From contig JBBQXS010000008.1 of assembly GCA_038209365.1 (NCBI GenBank), forward strand, positions 50,303 through 114,302: a stretch of 64,000 nucleotides of DNA, given 5' to 3'. The DNA is from DASQHW01 sp038209365. GTDB taxonomy: Bacteria; Actinomycetota; Acidimicrobiia; IMCC26256; PALSA-610. Shown here one piece after another: positions 1-8,265 of this stretch (position 1 is the first letter of the stretch; every line of letters begins with the position of its first letter). Under the pieces are notes generated by a model that made no database searches, had not been told where the DNA came from, and was given only the letters and a program-made list of their open reading frames with translations. Both the position numbers and the translations under genes were made by a program.

Positions 1-1
1 G

Positions 2-1174
2 CTGGGGCATCGGGTCACGATGTTCGCCGGGCAGCCGTGGCCGGTCGCCGACGTGCCGGTCACGCTGGAGAAGGTGCCGAGCCTCGACCTGTACCGGCGG
101 GAGAACCCGTTTCGCGTCCCGTGGCCGCACGAGTTCCGCACCGTGGAGGACGTCCAGGAGTTCGCGATCATGGGGTGCGCCGGGTTCCCCGAGCCCTACG
201 CGTTCAGCCGCCGGGTCTACAAGGAGCTGCGCGACCGCCGTCACGAGTTCGATCTCGTCCACGACAACCAGTGCCTCGGGCGCGGGCTGCTGGGCTTCGT
301 GCGGGACGGGTGGCCGTTCGTGCACACGCTGCACCATCCGATCACCGTCGACCGCGATTTGGAGTTGGCGCACGCGACGTCGCTCAACCGCCGGTTGACA
401 CTCCGGCGTTGGTACGGGTTCCTGGGCATGCAGATGCACGTTGCCCGCAAGCTGCCGCGTCACCTCACGGTGTCGGAGAACTCGAAGAAGGACATCGTCG
501 CGCAGATGCGCGTACATCCCGACACGCTGCACATCGTGCCGGTCGGCGTCGACCAGAAGCAGTTCCGACCGCTCCCCCACATTGCGCGGGTGCCGGGCCG
601 GTTGATGACGACCGCGAGCGCCGACGTCCCGCTCAAGGGATTGTCGTACCTGATCGAGGCACTCGCCAAGGTTCGTACCGAGCGTGAGGACGCGCACCTG
701 GTCGTGATCGGGCGACCGCGTCTCAAGTCGCAGGTGCCTGCCCAGATCGAGCGGCTCGGCTTGCAGGGTGCGATCGAGTTCGTGAGCGGCGTCACCGACG
801 AGAGGATCGTCGAGTTGTACGCCGAGGCGGAGATCGCCGTCGTACCCTCGCTGTACGAAGGCTTCTCGCTTCCCGCGATCGAGGCCATGGCGTGTGGCGT
901 GCCGCTCATCACGACGACGGGGGGCGCCCTGCCCGAGGTCGTCGGCGCGCACGGCGAGTCGGCCATGACGGTCGAGCCCGCCGATCCCGGGGCGCTCGCG
1001 CAGCAGATCGTCACGGTCCTGAACAGCGATTCGTTGCGCTCCCGTCTGGGAGAGCGAGGTCGGGCCCGTGTGCTCGACCGGTTCACGTGGCGGCGAACGG
1101 CGCAAGGCACCGCCGAGCACTATTACCTCGAGCTCGAAGCCAATGAAACCCGGAGACGCGACCGCGGGTGTTGA
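2..1174 (+). CDS. Glycosyltransferase family 4 (5' end outside window)
   Basis: A retaining GT-B glycosyltransferase that would transfer a sugar from an activated donor to an envelope or storage glycan in the cytoplasm. The reading frame is open to the first base of the window and reads LGHRVTMFAG before the first ATG, the usual GT4 N-terminal beta strand, so the ATG at 20 is probably internal and the gene is truncated by the window edge. The C-terminal half carries the GT4 donor-site signature YEGFSLPAIEAMACG (E-x7-E) and the preceding PSL strand. It overlaps the next gene by 7 bases, so the two are likely co-translated. The acceptor cannot be told from the sequence. Confident family call. 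Confidence 0.9.
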   Translation: MGHRVTMFAGQPWPVADVPVTLEKVPSLDLYRRENPFRVPWPHEFRTVEDVQEFAIMGCAGFPEPYAFSRRVYKELRDRRHEFDLVHDNQCLGRGLLGFVRDGWPFVHTLHHPITVDRDLELAHATSLNRRLTLRRWYGFLGMQMHVARKLPRHLTVSENSKKDIVAQMRVHPDTLHIVPVGVDQKQFRPLPHIARVPGRLMTTASADVPLKGLSYLIEALAKVRTEREDAHLVVIGRPRLKSQVPAQIERLGLQGAIEFVSGVTDERIVELYAEAEIAVVPSLYEGFSLPAIEAMACGVPLITTTGGALPEVVGAHGESAMTVEPADPGALAQQIVTVLNSDSLRSRLGERGRARVLDRFTWRRTAQGTAEHYYLELEANETRRRDRGC

Positions 1175-1920
1175 CGGTTGACTTCGAGCGGCTGGGGCTG
1201 TCGCGCGGCGAGCGCCTGCTCGATCTCGGCGCGGGCGGAGGCCGCCACGCGTTCGCGGCGATGCGCCGCGGCGCCCGTGTCACCGCGCTCGACTACTCCG
1301 CGGCCGACCTGAAGGACGCGATGGCCGTGGCGGGGGCGATGCTCGATGCCGGCGAGGTCACCGTCGACCGGTGGGCCGGCGCGGTGAACGGTGACGCGCT
1401 CGATCTGCCGTTCCCGGATGCCACCTTCGATCGCGTGATCGTGTCCGAGGTGCTCGAACACATCTGGGACGACGAACGTGCGCTCACCGAGATCGCGCGT
1501 GTGCTCCGTCCGGGAGGCCGGATCGCCGCCACCGTTCCGACGCGCTGGCCCGAGCGGGTGGCATGGGCGCTCAACTGGCGCTACCACGACACGCCGGGAG
1601 GCCATGTCCGCGTCTACCGCCAGCACGAGCTCGAGGTGAAGCTCGAGCGAGCCGGCTTCTTCCTGCGCGGCTCGCACCACGCGCACGCGTTCCACTCGCC
1701 GTACTGGTGGCTGAAGTGCGCGTACGGCCTGGAGAACACCGACGCGCCGCCGGTGCGGCGTTACCACGACTTCTTGTGCATGCTGATCGAACGAAACCCG
1801 CGCTGGGCGCAGCTCGGTGAACGCGCCCTCAACCCCGTGCTCGGCAAGAGCGTGGTGCTGTACGGCGAGAAGGTCCCACCGTCGATGTCGAGATGGGGAA
1901 AGCGCAGCCTTGACGAATAG
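1168..1920 (+). CDS. Class I SAM-dependent methyltransferase
   Basis: A 250-residue Methyltransf_11-type enzyme. The SAM-binding motif I LLDLGAGGG lies at residues 17-25, followed by an acidic strand end, the DLPFPDATFDRVI motif and EVLEHIWDD plus RVLRPGG, in the standard order. The start is a GTG that overlaps the stop of the upstream glycosyltransferase; an ATG 25 bases further upstream is in another frame and stops at once. It overlaps the downstream gene as well, so GT4, methyltransferase and toroid protein form one translationally linked unit. The likely role is methylation of a glycan or lipid carrier product, inferred only from its neighbours. Confidence 0.85.
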   Translation: MLTVDFERLGLSRGERLLDLGAGGGRHAFAAMRRGARVTALDYSAADLKDAMAVAGAMLDAGEVTVDRWAGAVNGDALDLPFPDATFDRVIVSEVLEHIWDDERALTEIARVLRPGGRIAATVPTRWPERVAWALNWRYHDTPGGHVRVYRQHELEVKLERAGFFLRGSHHAHAFHSPYWWLKCAYGLENTDAPPVRRYHDFLCMLIERNPRWAQLGERALNPVLGKSVVLYGEKVPPSMSRWGKRSLDE

Positions 1921-3034
1921 CCGCTTCCAGCTTCCCGAGGTCGAGGGTGTCCTCACGAGCGACCAGGTCGCAGAGACCGTCGACGCCATCGCCGGTGTGC
2001 AGCTCCCGGACGGCAACATCCCGTGGGTTCCGGGCGGCCACACCGACCCATGGAACCTCGTCGAAGCCGCGATGGCACTCGACGTGGGCGGCCGTTATGC
2101 CGAAGCCGAGCGCGCGTACGCGTGGCTGACCGCCAACCAGCACGAAGCGGGCTGCTGGCATGCGTACTACTTGGGCGACGACGTGAAAGAGCACACGCTC
2201 GACACCAACGTCACGTGTTACATCGCGAACGGTGTATGGCATCACTATCTCTGCACGCGGGACGCGGGCTTTCTCGAGGCGATGTTCCCGATCGTGGAGC
2301 GTGCGATCGACTTCGCGCTCGACCACCAGCACCCGACGGGCGAGATCGAATGGGACGCGGACCCGGCGCGGGTCGACGGCAAGGGCGCGCTGCTGACCGG
2401 CTCGTCGAGCATCTACTCGTCGTTGCGCTGCGCGATCGCGGCCGCGGAACGCCTTCGTCGTGAGCGACCGGACTGGGAGATGTCGCTCGGCTCGTTGGCA
2501 ATCGCCATCGCGCACCGTCCCGAGCGCTTCCTCGAGAAAGAGCGCTGGGCAATGGACTGGTACTACCCGATCCTGAGCGGTGTCCTACGCGGGCACGCCG
2601 CCCATGCGCGCATCGCGTCGAAGTGGCACACGTTCGTCGCCCCGACGCGAGGCGTGCGGTGCGTCTCGGACCAGCCTTGGATCACTGCGGCCGAGACGTG
2701 CGAATTGGTGATGACGCTCGACGCCATCGGGCTCGACGACCGGGCGCGCATGTTGTTCGAATGGGTGCAGTTCCTGCGCCACGACGACGGGTCCTACTGG
2801 ACCGGGATGAACTTCGAGGACGAGCGGTTCGCGGAGCCGGGCGTCTACTTCACCGCCGAGCAGCCGACGTGGAACAGCGCGGCAGTGGTGCTCGCGGCCA
2901 ACGCCCTCGGCGGGCGCGGCCCCACCGCGGGGTTGTTCCGCGGCGAGGGGCTGCCCGCCGGCCTCACCGCCGGCGAGCTCATCGAGGCGGGCACCGCGAT
3001 CGAGGTCGAAAGAGCCGCGCGCGAGCAACACTGA
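1910..3034 (+). CDS. Alpha/alpha-toroid-like protein (prenyltransferase/glycosidase-like fold)
   Basis: I recognise the type but not the function. The 374-residue protein is made of repeating helical hairpins with many Trp and Gly-Asp turns (GGHTDPWNLVEAAMAL, QHEAGCWHAYYLGDD, DDGSYWTG), as in six-hairpin glycosidases and squalene/prenyl-type toroids; database entries of this look are often called prenyltransferase. The start chosen is TTG, preceded at 9 bases by GGGGAAAG and overlapping the methyltransferase stop by 11 bases; no ATG gives a full-length N terminus. The longer reading frame upstream is antisense-free but only a shadow of the methyltransferase. Its partner genes suggest a job in glycan processing. 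Confidence 0.7.
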   Translation: MTNSRFQLPEVEGVLTSDQVAETVDAIAGVQLPDGNIPWVPGGHTDPWNLVEAAMALDVGGRYAEAERAYAWLTANQHEAGCWHAYYLGDDVKEHTLDTNVTCYIANGVWHHYLCTRDAGFLEAMFPIVERAIDFALDHQHPTGEIEWDADPARVDGKGALLTGSSSIYSSLRCAIAAAERLRRERPDWEMSLGSLAIAIAHRPERFLEKERWAMDWYYPILSGVLRGHAAHARIASKWHTFVAPTRGVRCVSDQPWITAAETCELVMTLDAIGLDDRARMLFEWVQFLRHDDGSYWTGMNFEDERFAEPGVYFTAEQPTWNSAAVVLAANALGGRGPTAGLFRGEGLPAGLTAGELIEAGTAIEVERAAREQH

Positions 3035-3080
3035 CCGAGCATGCGCGCCATCGCGCCTGCGCCGTCGTAAATTTCCCGTG

Positions 3081-3761
3081 ATGCGCGTGTGGCGGTGGGC
3101 ACGAGCAATCGAACAGACCCCGACGTGGCCACCTCCCGACGCGTGGCCGGCGGCTCGGGATCAGCCCTGGGCGCCCCCGCCGATGTGGTCGCAGGCCTGG
3201 CCCGCGGCACCTGCCGAGCCCGTCGTCGCACCCGAGACGGCACCCCCGCCCGCGCGGCCACTCGCGTCCGAACCGGAGCCGCCGCCCGCTCCTCCCGCCG
3301 CCGAGATGTCCGTCGAGCTCATCCGGGTCCTCGGCGCGGTGACGACGATGTGCGATCGGGTGATCGAGTTCGTCGAGGCCGACCGAGCTGAACGGCACCG
3401 CATGATCGAGGCGCTCACACTCCTGACGCGCTCGGTGACGGCGCCCGAGCCACCCGCGCCGATCGGGAACGGCGAGCGAGTCGTCGGCGGGTCAATGGTG
3501 CCGGGTCCAGATCCGACAATCGATCTTCGGCCACCCGAGACCGCGGTCGAGGTCCGATGCCGCTTCGGCGACCGCTGGGTCGACGGGTTCGAGATCTTCG
3601 AAGTGCTGCACAGCGATCTCGGCGTCCGCTACCGGCTCCGGCGCCGCGTCGACGGCGTCGTGCTCCCCGAGCTCTTCGGCGCCGCCGCCATACGCCACGT
3701 CGAGACGTTCGAGGAGCTCACGCCGTCATCGGCTCCGAACGGCCACTGGTCACCGCTGTAG
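3081..3761 (+). CDS. Pro-rich hypothetical protein with C-terminal WVDGFE domain
   Basis: About 226 residues with no recognised family. Residues 1-75 are Pro/Ala/Trp-rich and look disordered, then comes a helical stretch (VELIRVLGAVTTMCDRVIEF, EADRAERHRMIEAL) and a compact C-terminal domain with FGDRWVDGFEIF, YRLRRRVDG and VLPELFG. The same C-terminal pattern forms the N terminus of the STAS protein near 54.4 kb, which argues that this is a genuine domain. A GTG sits directly before the ATG and could also start the gene. It follows the toroid gene by 46 bases and its end overlaps the convergent methyltransferase by 12 bases. Confidence 0.65.
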   Translation: MRVWRWARAIEQTPTWPPPDAWPAARDQPWAPPPMWSQAWPAAPAEPVVAPETAPPPARPLASEPEPPPAPPAAEMSVELIRVLGAVTTMCDRVIEFVEADRAERHRMIEALTLLTRSVTAPEPPAPIGNGERVVGGSMVPGPDPTIDLRPPETAVEVRCRFGDRWVDGFEIFEVLHSDLGVRYRLRRRVDGVVLPELFGAAAIRHVETFEELTPSSAPNGHWSPL

Positions 3762-4361
3762 GACACGCAGTGAGCCCGTGGCCGACACGGGCGTGAAGCC
3801 GTCGCCGACCGCGCGCCGCCATACGTAGAACGGGGCTTGGCCGCCGTCCGACGGGTCCTCGAACACGTCGTGGATCGCGAGCATGCCGCCGGACATGACG
3901 TGTGGCGACCAGTGCTCGTAGTCGGCCATCGCGACGTCTTCGGCGTGCCCGCCGTCGATGAAGAGAAACGCGAGCGGCGTGCGCCATGCTCGCGCGACCG
4001 GCAAGGAGTGACCGACGATCGCGACCACGACATCTTCGAGGCCGGCGTCTTCGATCGTGCGCCGGAAGAACGGAAGCGTGTCCATCCGCCCTGAGCGCGG
4101 ATCGACGACGTCCGCGTCGTGATTCTCCCAGCCCGCCTGATTCTCCTCCGAGCCGCGATGGTGGTCGAGGGTGAACAAGACCGTGCCCGCCGCGCGCGCG
4201 GCGGCACCGAGGAACACCGCGGACTTTCCGCAGTACGTACCGATCTCGAGCAGCGGTCCACGTCCACCCGCGTCGCGGGCGGCGTCGTGCAACGCGAGGC
4301 CTTCGTCGTCGGGCATGAAGCCCTTCGCCGCCCGCGCCACGACCAACAGCTGCGCGTCCAT
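3750..4361 (-). CDS. Class I SAM-dependent methyltransferase (Methyltransf_24 type)
   Basis: A 203-residue O-methyltransferase-like protein. Motif I reads LLEIGTYCGKSAVFLG, followed by FTLDHH, then LAFLFIDGGHAEDVAMADYEHW, the typical acidic motif of Methyltransf_24 enzymes that act on cephalosporin-hydroxylase-like or sugar substrates. The start is set at the ATG of MDAQLLVVARAA; 28 extra upstream codons have no homology-like character and would run into the divergent mannosyltransferase. The gene is on the opposite strand to its neighbours, converging on the Pro-rich protein. Substrate unknown. Confidence 0.8.
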   Translation of the reverse strand: MDAQLLVVARAAKGFMPDDEGLALHDAARDAGGRGPLLEIGTYCGKSAVFLGAAARAAGTVLFTLDHHRGSEENQAGWENHDADVVDPRSGRMDTLPFFRRTIEDAGLEDVVVAIVGHSLPVARAWRTPLAFLFIDGGHAEDVAMADYEHWSPHVMSGGMLAIHDVFEDPSDGGQAPFYVWRRAVGDGFTPVSATGSLRVLQR

Positions 4362-4383
4362 CACGAGCGGGCAGACTAGAGCC

Positions 4384-5598
4384 GTGCGCGTCGCCCGCGA
4401 GTCACACGACATGCGGCGTCTCGGCGCACCCGCGCTCGGGATCATTGCGATCGGCCTCGGGCTGGAGGTCGCGAATCTTGCCGGCGGGCACCGTCAGGGC
4501 ATCGACTACGACGTGTACTGGGCCGCGGGCCGGGCGGTCGTGCACGGCGAGTCGGTGTTCAGTCCCTGGATGGCCACGCAGATGGTGCATTCGCTGCCGT
4601 TCACCTATCCGCCGCTCGCCGCGCTGTGCGCAGTCCCGTTCGGGCTCGTCCCGAACCGCATCGGGTTCTTGGCGTGGACCCTCGCATCGATCGTCATGCT
4701 CGGATTCGTGGTCCACGCGACGATGCCGAACCTCGTCGACCGGTTCTCCCGGCCGCGCATCGCGCTCACGCTCGCGATCCTCGTTGCGCTGGTGTCGGCG
4801 CCGGTGATGACCGGGCTCGGGCACGGTCAGCTCGGCATCGCGCTGATGACGATGTGCATCTTCGATTGCATCTCGCCGCGACCGCGGTGGCCGCGCGGGC
4901 TGCTCATCGGGATCGCGACCGCCGTCAAGCTCCTGCCCGGCATCTTCATCGTCTACCTGTGGCTGACCGGCCGTCGGCGGGCGGCAATCACGGCCACCGT
5001 GACGGCCGCCGTGCTCTCGCTGGGCGCAGCGGTGGTGCTCCCCGGCGACTCCCGCATCTTCTGGACATCGCGTCTCTTCGACAACAGCCGTGTCGGGAGC
5101 AACTCCTATTTCAGCAATCAGTCGCTGAACGGGATGCTGCGGCGCGCCCTCGGCTCGCACATTCAGCTCTTGTGGATTGCATCGGCGGTGGTGGTCGCCA
5201 TCGTCGGTCTGCGTTACGCAGTGCAGGCCAGTCGACGCGGTCAGGAATTGCTCGGCGTGTGTCTCGCCGCGCTCGTCGGCATCCTGGCGTCGCCCGTCTC
5301 GTGGGTGCATCACCTCGTCTGGATCGTCCCGGTGCTCGCCGTGCTCCTCGGCGACGCGACCGATCGGCGCCGCGTCGCACTCACCCTTTCGCTGGCCGCG
5401 TTCTTCGCGCTCAGGCTGCCGTATCTCGGAGACAGCTTCGACCCCGGATGGGGGCAGGCATGGGTCGCCGGCCCGTTGAAGGACGCCTACGGCATCGCGT
5501 GCCTCGTGCTGCTCTTCGCTTTGCCTCGCCTGGTCGGCGCTAGGCCAATACCTGTCGGACCGCGACGAGCAGCGCCCGCTGCTCCGTCTTCGTCGTGA
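4384..5598 (+). CDS. GT87-type polyprenyl-phosphate-mannose-dependent mannosyltransferase
   Basis: A polytopic membrane glycosyltransferase of the GT87/DUF2029 group, which uses polyprenyl-phosphate mannose on the outer face of the membrane, in mycobacteria for lipomannan and related glycans. The N-terminal loop has the expected acidic motif in GIDYDVYWAAGRAVVHG, followed by FTYPPLAAL and about ten hydrophobic segments, with SNQSLNGMLRR in the central loop and SPVSWVHHLVW near the C terminus. Start is GTG (or the ATG nine codons later); the longer frame upstream is antisense to the methyltransferase. Its 3' end overlaps the convergent small gene by 59 bases. With the GT4 gene it supports an envelope glycan cluster. 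Confidence 0.85.
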   Translation: MRVARESHDMRRLGAPALGIIAIGLGLEVANLAGGHRQGIDYDVYWAAGRAVVHGESVFSPWMATQMVHSLPFTYPPLAALCAVPFGLVPNRIGFLAWTLASIVMLGFVVHATMPNLVDRFSRPRIALTLAILVALVSAPVMTGLGHGQLGIALMTMCIFDCISPRPRWPRGLLIGIATAVKLLPGIFIVYLWLTGRRRAAITATVTAAVLSLGAAVVLPGDSRIFWTSRLFDNSRVGSNSYFSNQSLNGMLRRALGSHIQLLWIASAVVVAIVGLRYAVQASRRGQELLGVCLAALVGILASPVSWVHHLVWIVPVLAVLLGDATDRRRVALTLSLAAFFALRLPYLGDSFDPGWGQAWVAGPLKDAYGIACLVLLFALPRLVGARPIPVGPRRAAPAAPSSS

Positions 5599-5794
5599 CC
5601 TTCATGCGTTCGAAGCCCGCGCCGTCGAGGCGCACGTCGGCATAGAAGTCGTCGCCGTCGACGTGGAAGTGCAGGAATGCCTTCGCGCGTCGGTAGAAGA
5701 CGCCGGTGTTGCGCTCGACCAACCCGTCGATCCCACGGAGCTGTTCGAGCAGGGGCGCCATTTGATCGAGCTCACCGTCTCGCGGATGACGCAC
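5540..5794 (-). CDS. Small conserved hypothetical protein
   Basis: An 84-residue protein reading RNTGVFYRRAKAFLHFHVDG and DDFYADVRLDG, with a basic C-terminal segment MKVTTKTEQRALL. I recall this pattern from small actinobacterial hypotheticals but no function is known. The alternating hydrophobic pattern suggests a small alpha/beta fold. It starts 3 bases after the end of the mutase gene, so it is the last gene of the SDR-mutase transcript. The 59-base overlap with the mannosyltransferase end is convergent. Confidence 0.7.
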   Translation of the reverse strand: MRHPRDGELDQMAPLLEQLRGIDGLVERNTGVFYRRAKAFLHFHVDGDDFYADVRLDGAGFERMKVTTKTEQRALLVAVRQVLA

Positions 5795-5797
5795 GCG

Positions 5798-7390
5798 TCA
5801 GATCCTCGGGTCTTCGACCCACCGCCCGAAGACATCGGCCAGCGCGTCGACCACTTCGCCCAGAGTCGCATACGCGGCCGCCGCCTCGAGCAACGCCGGC
5901 ATCACGTTCGCGTCGGCCTCGGCCGCATCGGCCCGAACCCGCCCCAGGGCGCGCTCCACGGCGTCCGCGTCGCGGTCGTGCTTCACCTTCTCGAGCCGGC
6001 GCCGCTGCTCGTCTTCCACCTCGGGCCCGATGCGCAAAGTCGGCGGCGGCGGCTCGTCGTTGCCCTCGAGAAACGCGTTGACGCCGACGATCACGTCTCG
6101 GCCTGCGTTGAGCTTGCGCTCGAGGTCATAGGCCGAGTCGGCGATCTCGCCCTGGTACCAGCCTTCTTCGCATCCTTGGATCGCGCCGTCGAGCATCGAG
6201 CCGTCACCGCGTTGTTGGATCTCGGCGAACACTTCCTCGGCGCGCCGTTCCATTTCGTCGGTCAGTGCTTCGACGTACCACGAACCACCGAGGGGGTCGG
6301 CCACGTTGGCGACGCGCGTCTCGTGCGCAATCACCTGCTGGGTCCGGAGGGCGATCCGCGCCGCCTTGTCGGTGGGCAGTGCGAAGGTCTCGTCCATCGA
6401 GTTCGTGTGCAGGCTCTGCGTACCGCCGAGCACGCCGGCCATGGCCTCGATCGCCGTCCGCACGATGTTGACTTCAGGTTGCTGCGCGGTGAGCGATACG
6501 CCCGCAGTCTGCGTGTGGAAGCGCATCTGTCGCGATCGTTCGCTCCGCGCCCCGTAGCGTTCCTTCATCCACCGCGCCCAGATGCGCCGCGCCGCGCGGT
6601 ACTTGGCGATCTCCTCGAAGAAGTCGATGTGCGCGTTGAAGAAGAACGACAGGCGAGGCGCGAACGCGTCGACGTCCAGGCCGGCGCGCTGTCCGAGCTC
6701 GACGTAGGCGAAGCCGTTCGCGACCGTGAAGGCGAGCTCTTGGGCGGCCGTGGAGCCCGCTTCCCGGATGTGGTATCCGGAGATCGAGATCGGATGCCAT
6801 TTCGGCAACTCGGCCGTGCAGAACGCGATCGTGTCGCGCACCAACCGCATCGACGGTCGCGGCGGGAAGATGAACTCCTTCTGCGCCTGGTACTCCTTGA
6901 GGATGTCGTTCTGGAGCGTGCCGCCGAGCCGCGCGCGTGGGACGCCGTTGCCCTCGGCGTTGGCGACGAACATCGCGAAGATCACCGCCGCCGGACCGTT
7001 GATCGTCATCGACGTGGTCACCGCGCCGAGATCGATGTCACGGTAGAGATCTTCGACGTCGGCAAGCGTGTCGACCGCCACTCCGCACTTCCCGACCTCG
7101 CCGAGCGCGAGCTCGTCGTCAGAGTCGCGGCCCATCAATGTCGGCAGGTCGAACGCGGTCGAGAGCCCGTCGCTTCCGGCGGCGAGCAGCTCGTGGAAGC
7201 GACGGTTCGTGTCGATGGCCGTGCCGAATCCGGCGAACATCCGCATCGTCCAGAGCTTCGACCGGTACATCGACGCGTACGGCCCACGCGTGTACGGGTA
7301 CGCGCCCGGGTGTTCCGCCTCGGCAGGTCCGTACACGGGCTCGACCGGTACGCCGGACATCGTCGTGAAGTCGGCGTCACGCTGCTCCAT
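5798..7390 (-). CDS. icmA: Acyl-CoA mutase large subunit, isobutyryl-CoA-mutase-like
   Basis: A 530-residue TIM-barrel subunit of the adenosylcobalamin-dependent acyl-CoA mutases, which rearrange the carbon skeleton of acyl-CoA thioesters. Landmarks are LWTMRMFAGFG, GLSTAFDLPTLMGRDSDD, GTLQNDILKEYQAQ and ISISGYHIREAG. At the two positions that contact the substrate carboxylate in methylmalonyl-CoA mutase (Tyr89 and Arg207) this protein has Phe (RMFAG) and Gln (EYQAQK), the pair known from isobutyryl-CoA mutase. The C-terminal cobalamin-binding domain is absent, so a separate small subunit must exist elsewhere; none is in this window. Start is the ATG of MEQRDADF; 168 upstream codons are antisense-like noise. 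It lies 11 bases after the SDR gene. Symbol is by analogy. Confidence 0.85.
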   Translation of the reverse strand: MEQRDADFTTMSGVPVEPVYGPAEAEHPGAYPYTRGPYASMYRSKLWTMRMFAGFGTAIDTNRRFHELLAAGSDGLSTAFDLPTLMGRDSDDELALGEVGKCGVAVDTLADVEDLYRDIDLGAVTTSMTINGPAAVIFAMFVANAEGNGVPRARLGGTLQNDILKEYQAQKEFIFPPRPSMRLVRDTIAFCTAELPKWHPISISGYHIREAGSTAAQELAFTVANGFAYVELGQRAGLDVDAFAPRLSFFFNAHIDFFEEIAKYRAARRIWARWMKERYGARSERSRQMRFHTQTAGVSLTAQQPEVNIVRTAIEAMAGVLGGTQSLHTNSMDETFALPTDKAARIALRTQQVIAHETRVANVADPLGGSWYVEALTDEMERRAEEVFAEIQQRGDGSMLDGAIQGCEEGWYQGEIADSAYDLERKLNAGRDVIVGVNAFLEGNDEPPPPTLRIGPEVEDEQRRRLEKVKHDRDADAVERALGRVRADAAEADANVMPALLEAAAAYATLGEVVDALADVFGRWVEDPRI

Positions 7391-7401
7391 CGAACGCGAG
7401 T

Positions 7402-8202
7402 CTAGAGCCCCAACAATTGGGTGACGCCGTGATCGCGGCCGGCGGTGTAGCCGCCGTCGACCGCAAGCGCCTGCCCGGTGACGAAGGACGCGTCGCTCGA
7501 TACGAGGAACAATGCGACGGACGCAATCTCCTCGGGGCGTCCGAGCCGACGGAGCTTGTGCTCCTGACGGACGTCCTCGCGTACCTGTTCCAGCCCCGGC
7601 ATTCCGAAGACGCCTTCGAGCATCGGCGTCTCGATGAAGCCCGGGCAAATCGAATTGGCTCGGATACCTGCACGGCCGTAGTCGATCGCGAGGTTCTTGG
7701 TGAAGATCACGACCGCGCCCTTCGACGCGTTGTACGAGCTGCCGCCCGCGGTGCCTTCCAGGCCTTCCACGCTCGCGATGGTCACCACGCTGCCTCGCTC
7801 CCCGTCGACAGCGTCCTGCCGGAGCATGTGCGCGATCGCGTGTTTCGCGGAAAGGAACGTGCCCGTGAGGTTCACGTCGAGGACGCGTTGCCATTCGTTG
7901 CGGTCGAGCAGATGCGCGGGACCGCCGCCGGCAACGCCCGCGGCGGTGACGACCGCGTCGACGCGACCGTGCTCGGCAACCACCGCATCGAACAACCGCG
8001 CCAATGCATCCTCGTCGCGTACGTCACCCTGTGCGTACGACACCGCGGGCGCGCCTGACGGCAGCGTCAACTCGAGGTGCGACTCGGTGACGTCGAGCCC
8101 CACGACGAGAGCACCTTCGGACGCGAAGCGCGATACGCATGCGAGGCCGATGCCGGACGCGGCACCGGTAATCACCGCCACCTTGCCGTCCAATCGTCCC
8201 AT
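7402..8202 (-). CDS. SDR family NAD(P)-dependent oxidoreductase
   Basis: A 266-residue classical short-chain dehydrogenase. The nucleotide-binding motif TGAASGIG is at residues 12-19, the NAG-equivalent reads TAAGVAGGG, and the catalytic Ser and Tyr-x3-Lys are in IASVEG and SSYNASKG. PGFIETPM follows at the normal place, and the C terminus has VTGQALAVDGGY. An Asp at the end of beta 2 (VVGLDV) suggests NAD rather than NADP. It precedes the mutase gene by 11 bases on the same strand, which hints at a role in branched acyl-CoA or 3-hydroxyacyl-CoA metabolism. The start codon faces glpX with about 60 bases between. Confidence 0.9.
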   Translation of the reverse strand: MGRLDGKVAVITGAASGIGLACVSRFASEGALVVGLDVTESHLELTLPSGAPAVSYAQGDVRDEDALARLFDAVVAEHGRVDAVVTAAGVAGGGPAHLLDRNEWQRVLDVNLTGTFLSAKHAIAHMLRQDAVDGERGSVVTIASVEGLEGTAGGSSYNASKGAVVIFTKNLAIDYGRAGIRANSICPGFIETPMLEGVFGMPGLEQVREDVRQEHKLRRLGRPEEIASVALFLVSSDASFVTGQALAVDGGYTAGRDHGVTQLLGL

Positions 8203-8265
8203 GCGGGTTTTCTAGCTTGTCGACTAACGTCAGTCGATCCCGGGGGAAACAGGAGAATCAATCGT

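Noticed and set aside
5663..7405. 580-residue + strand frame opposite the mutase gene
   Set aside because: Antisense shadow of a well-conserved mutase; no motifs.
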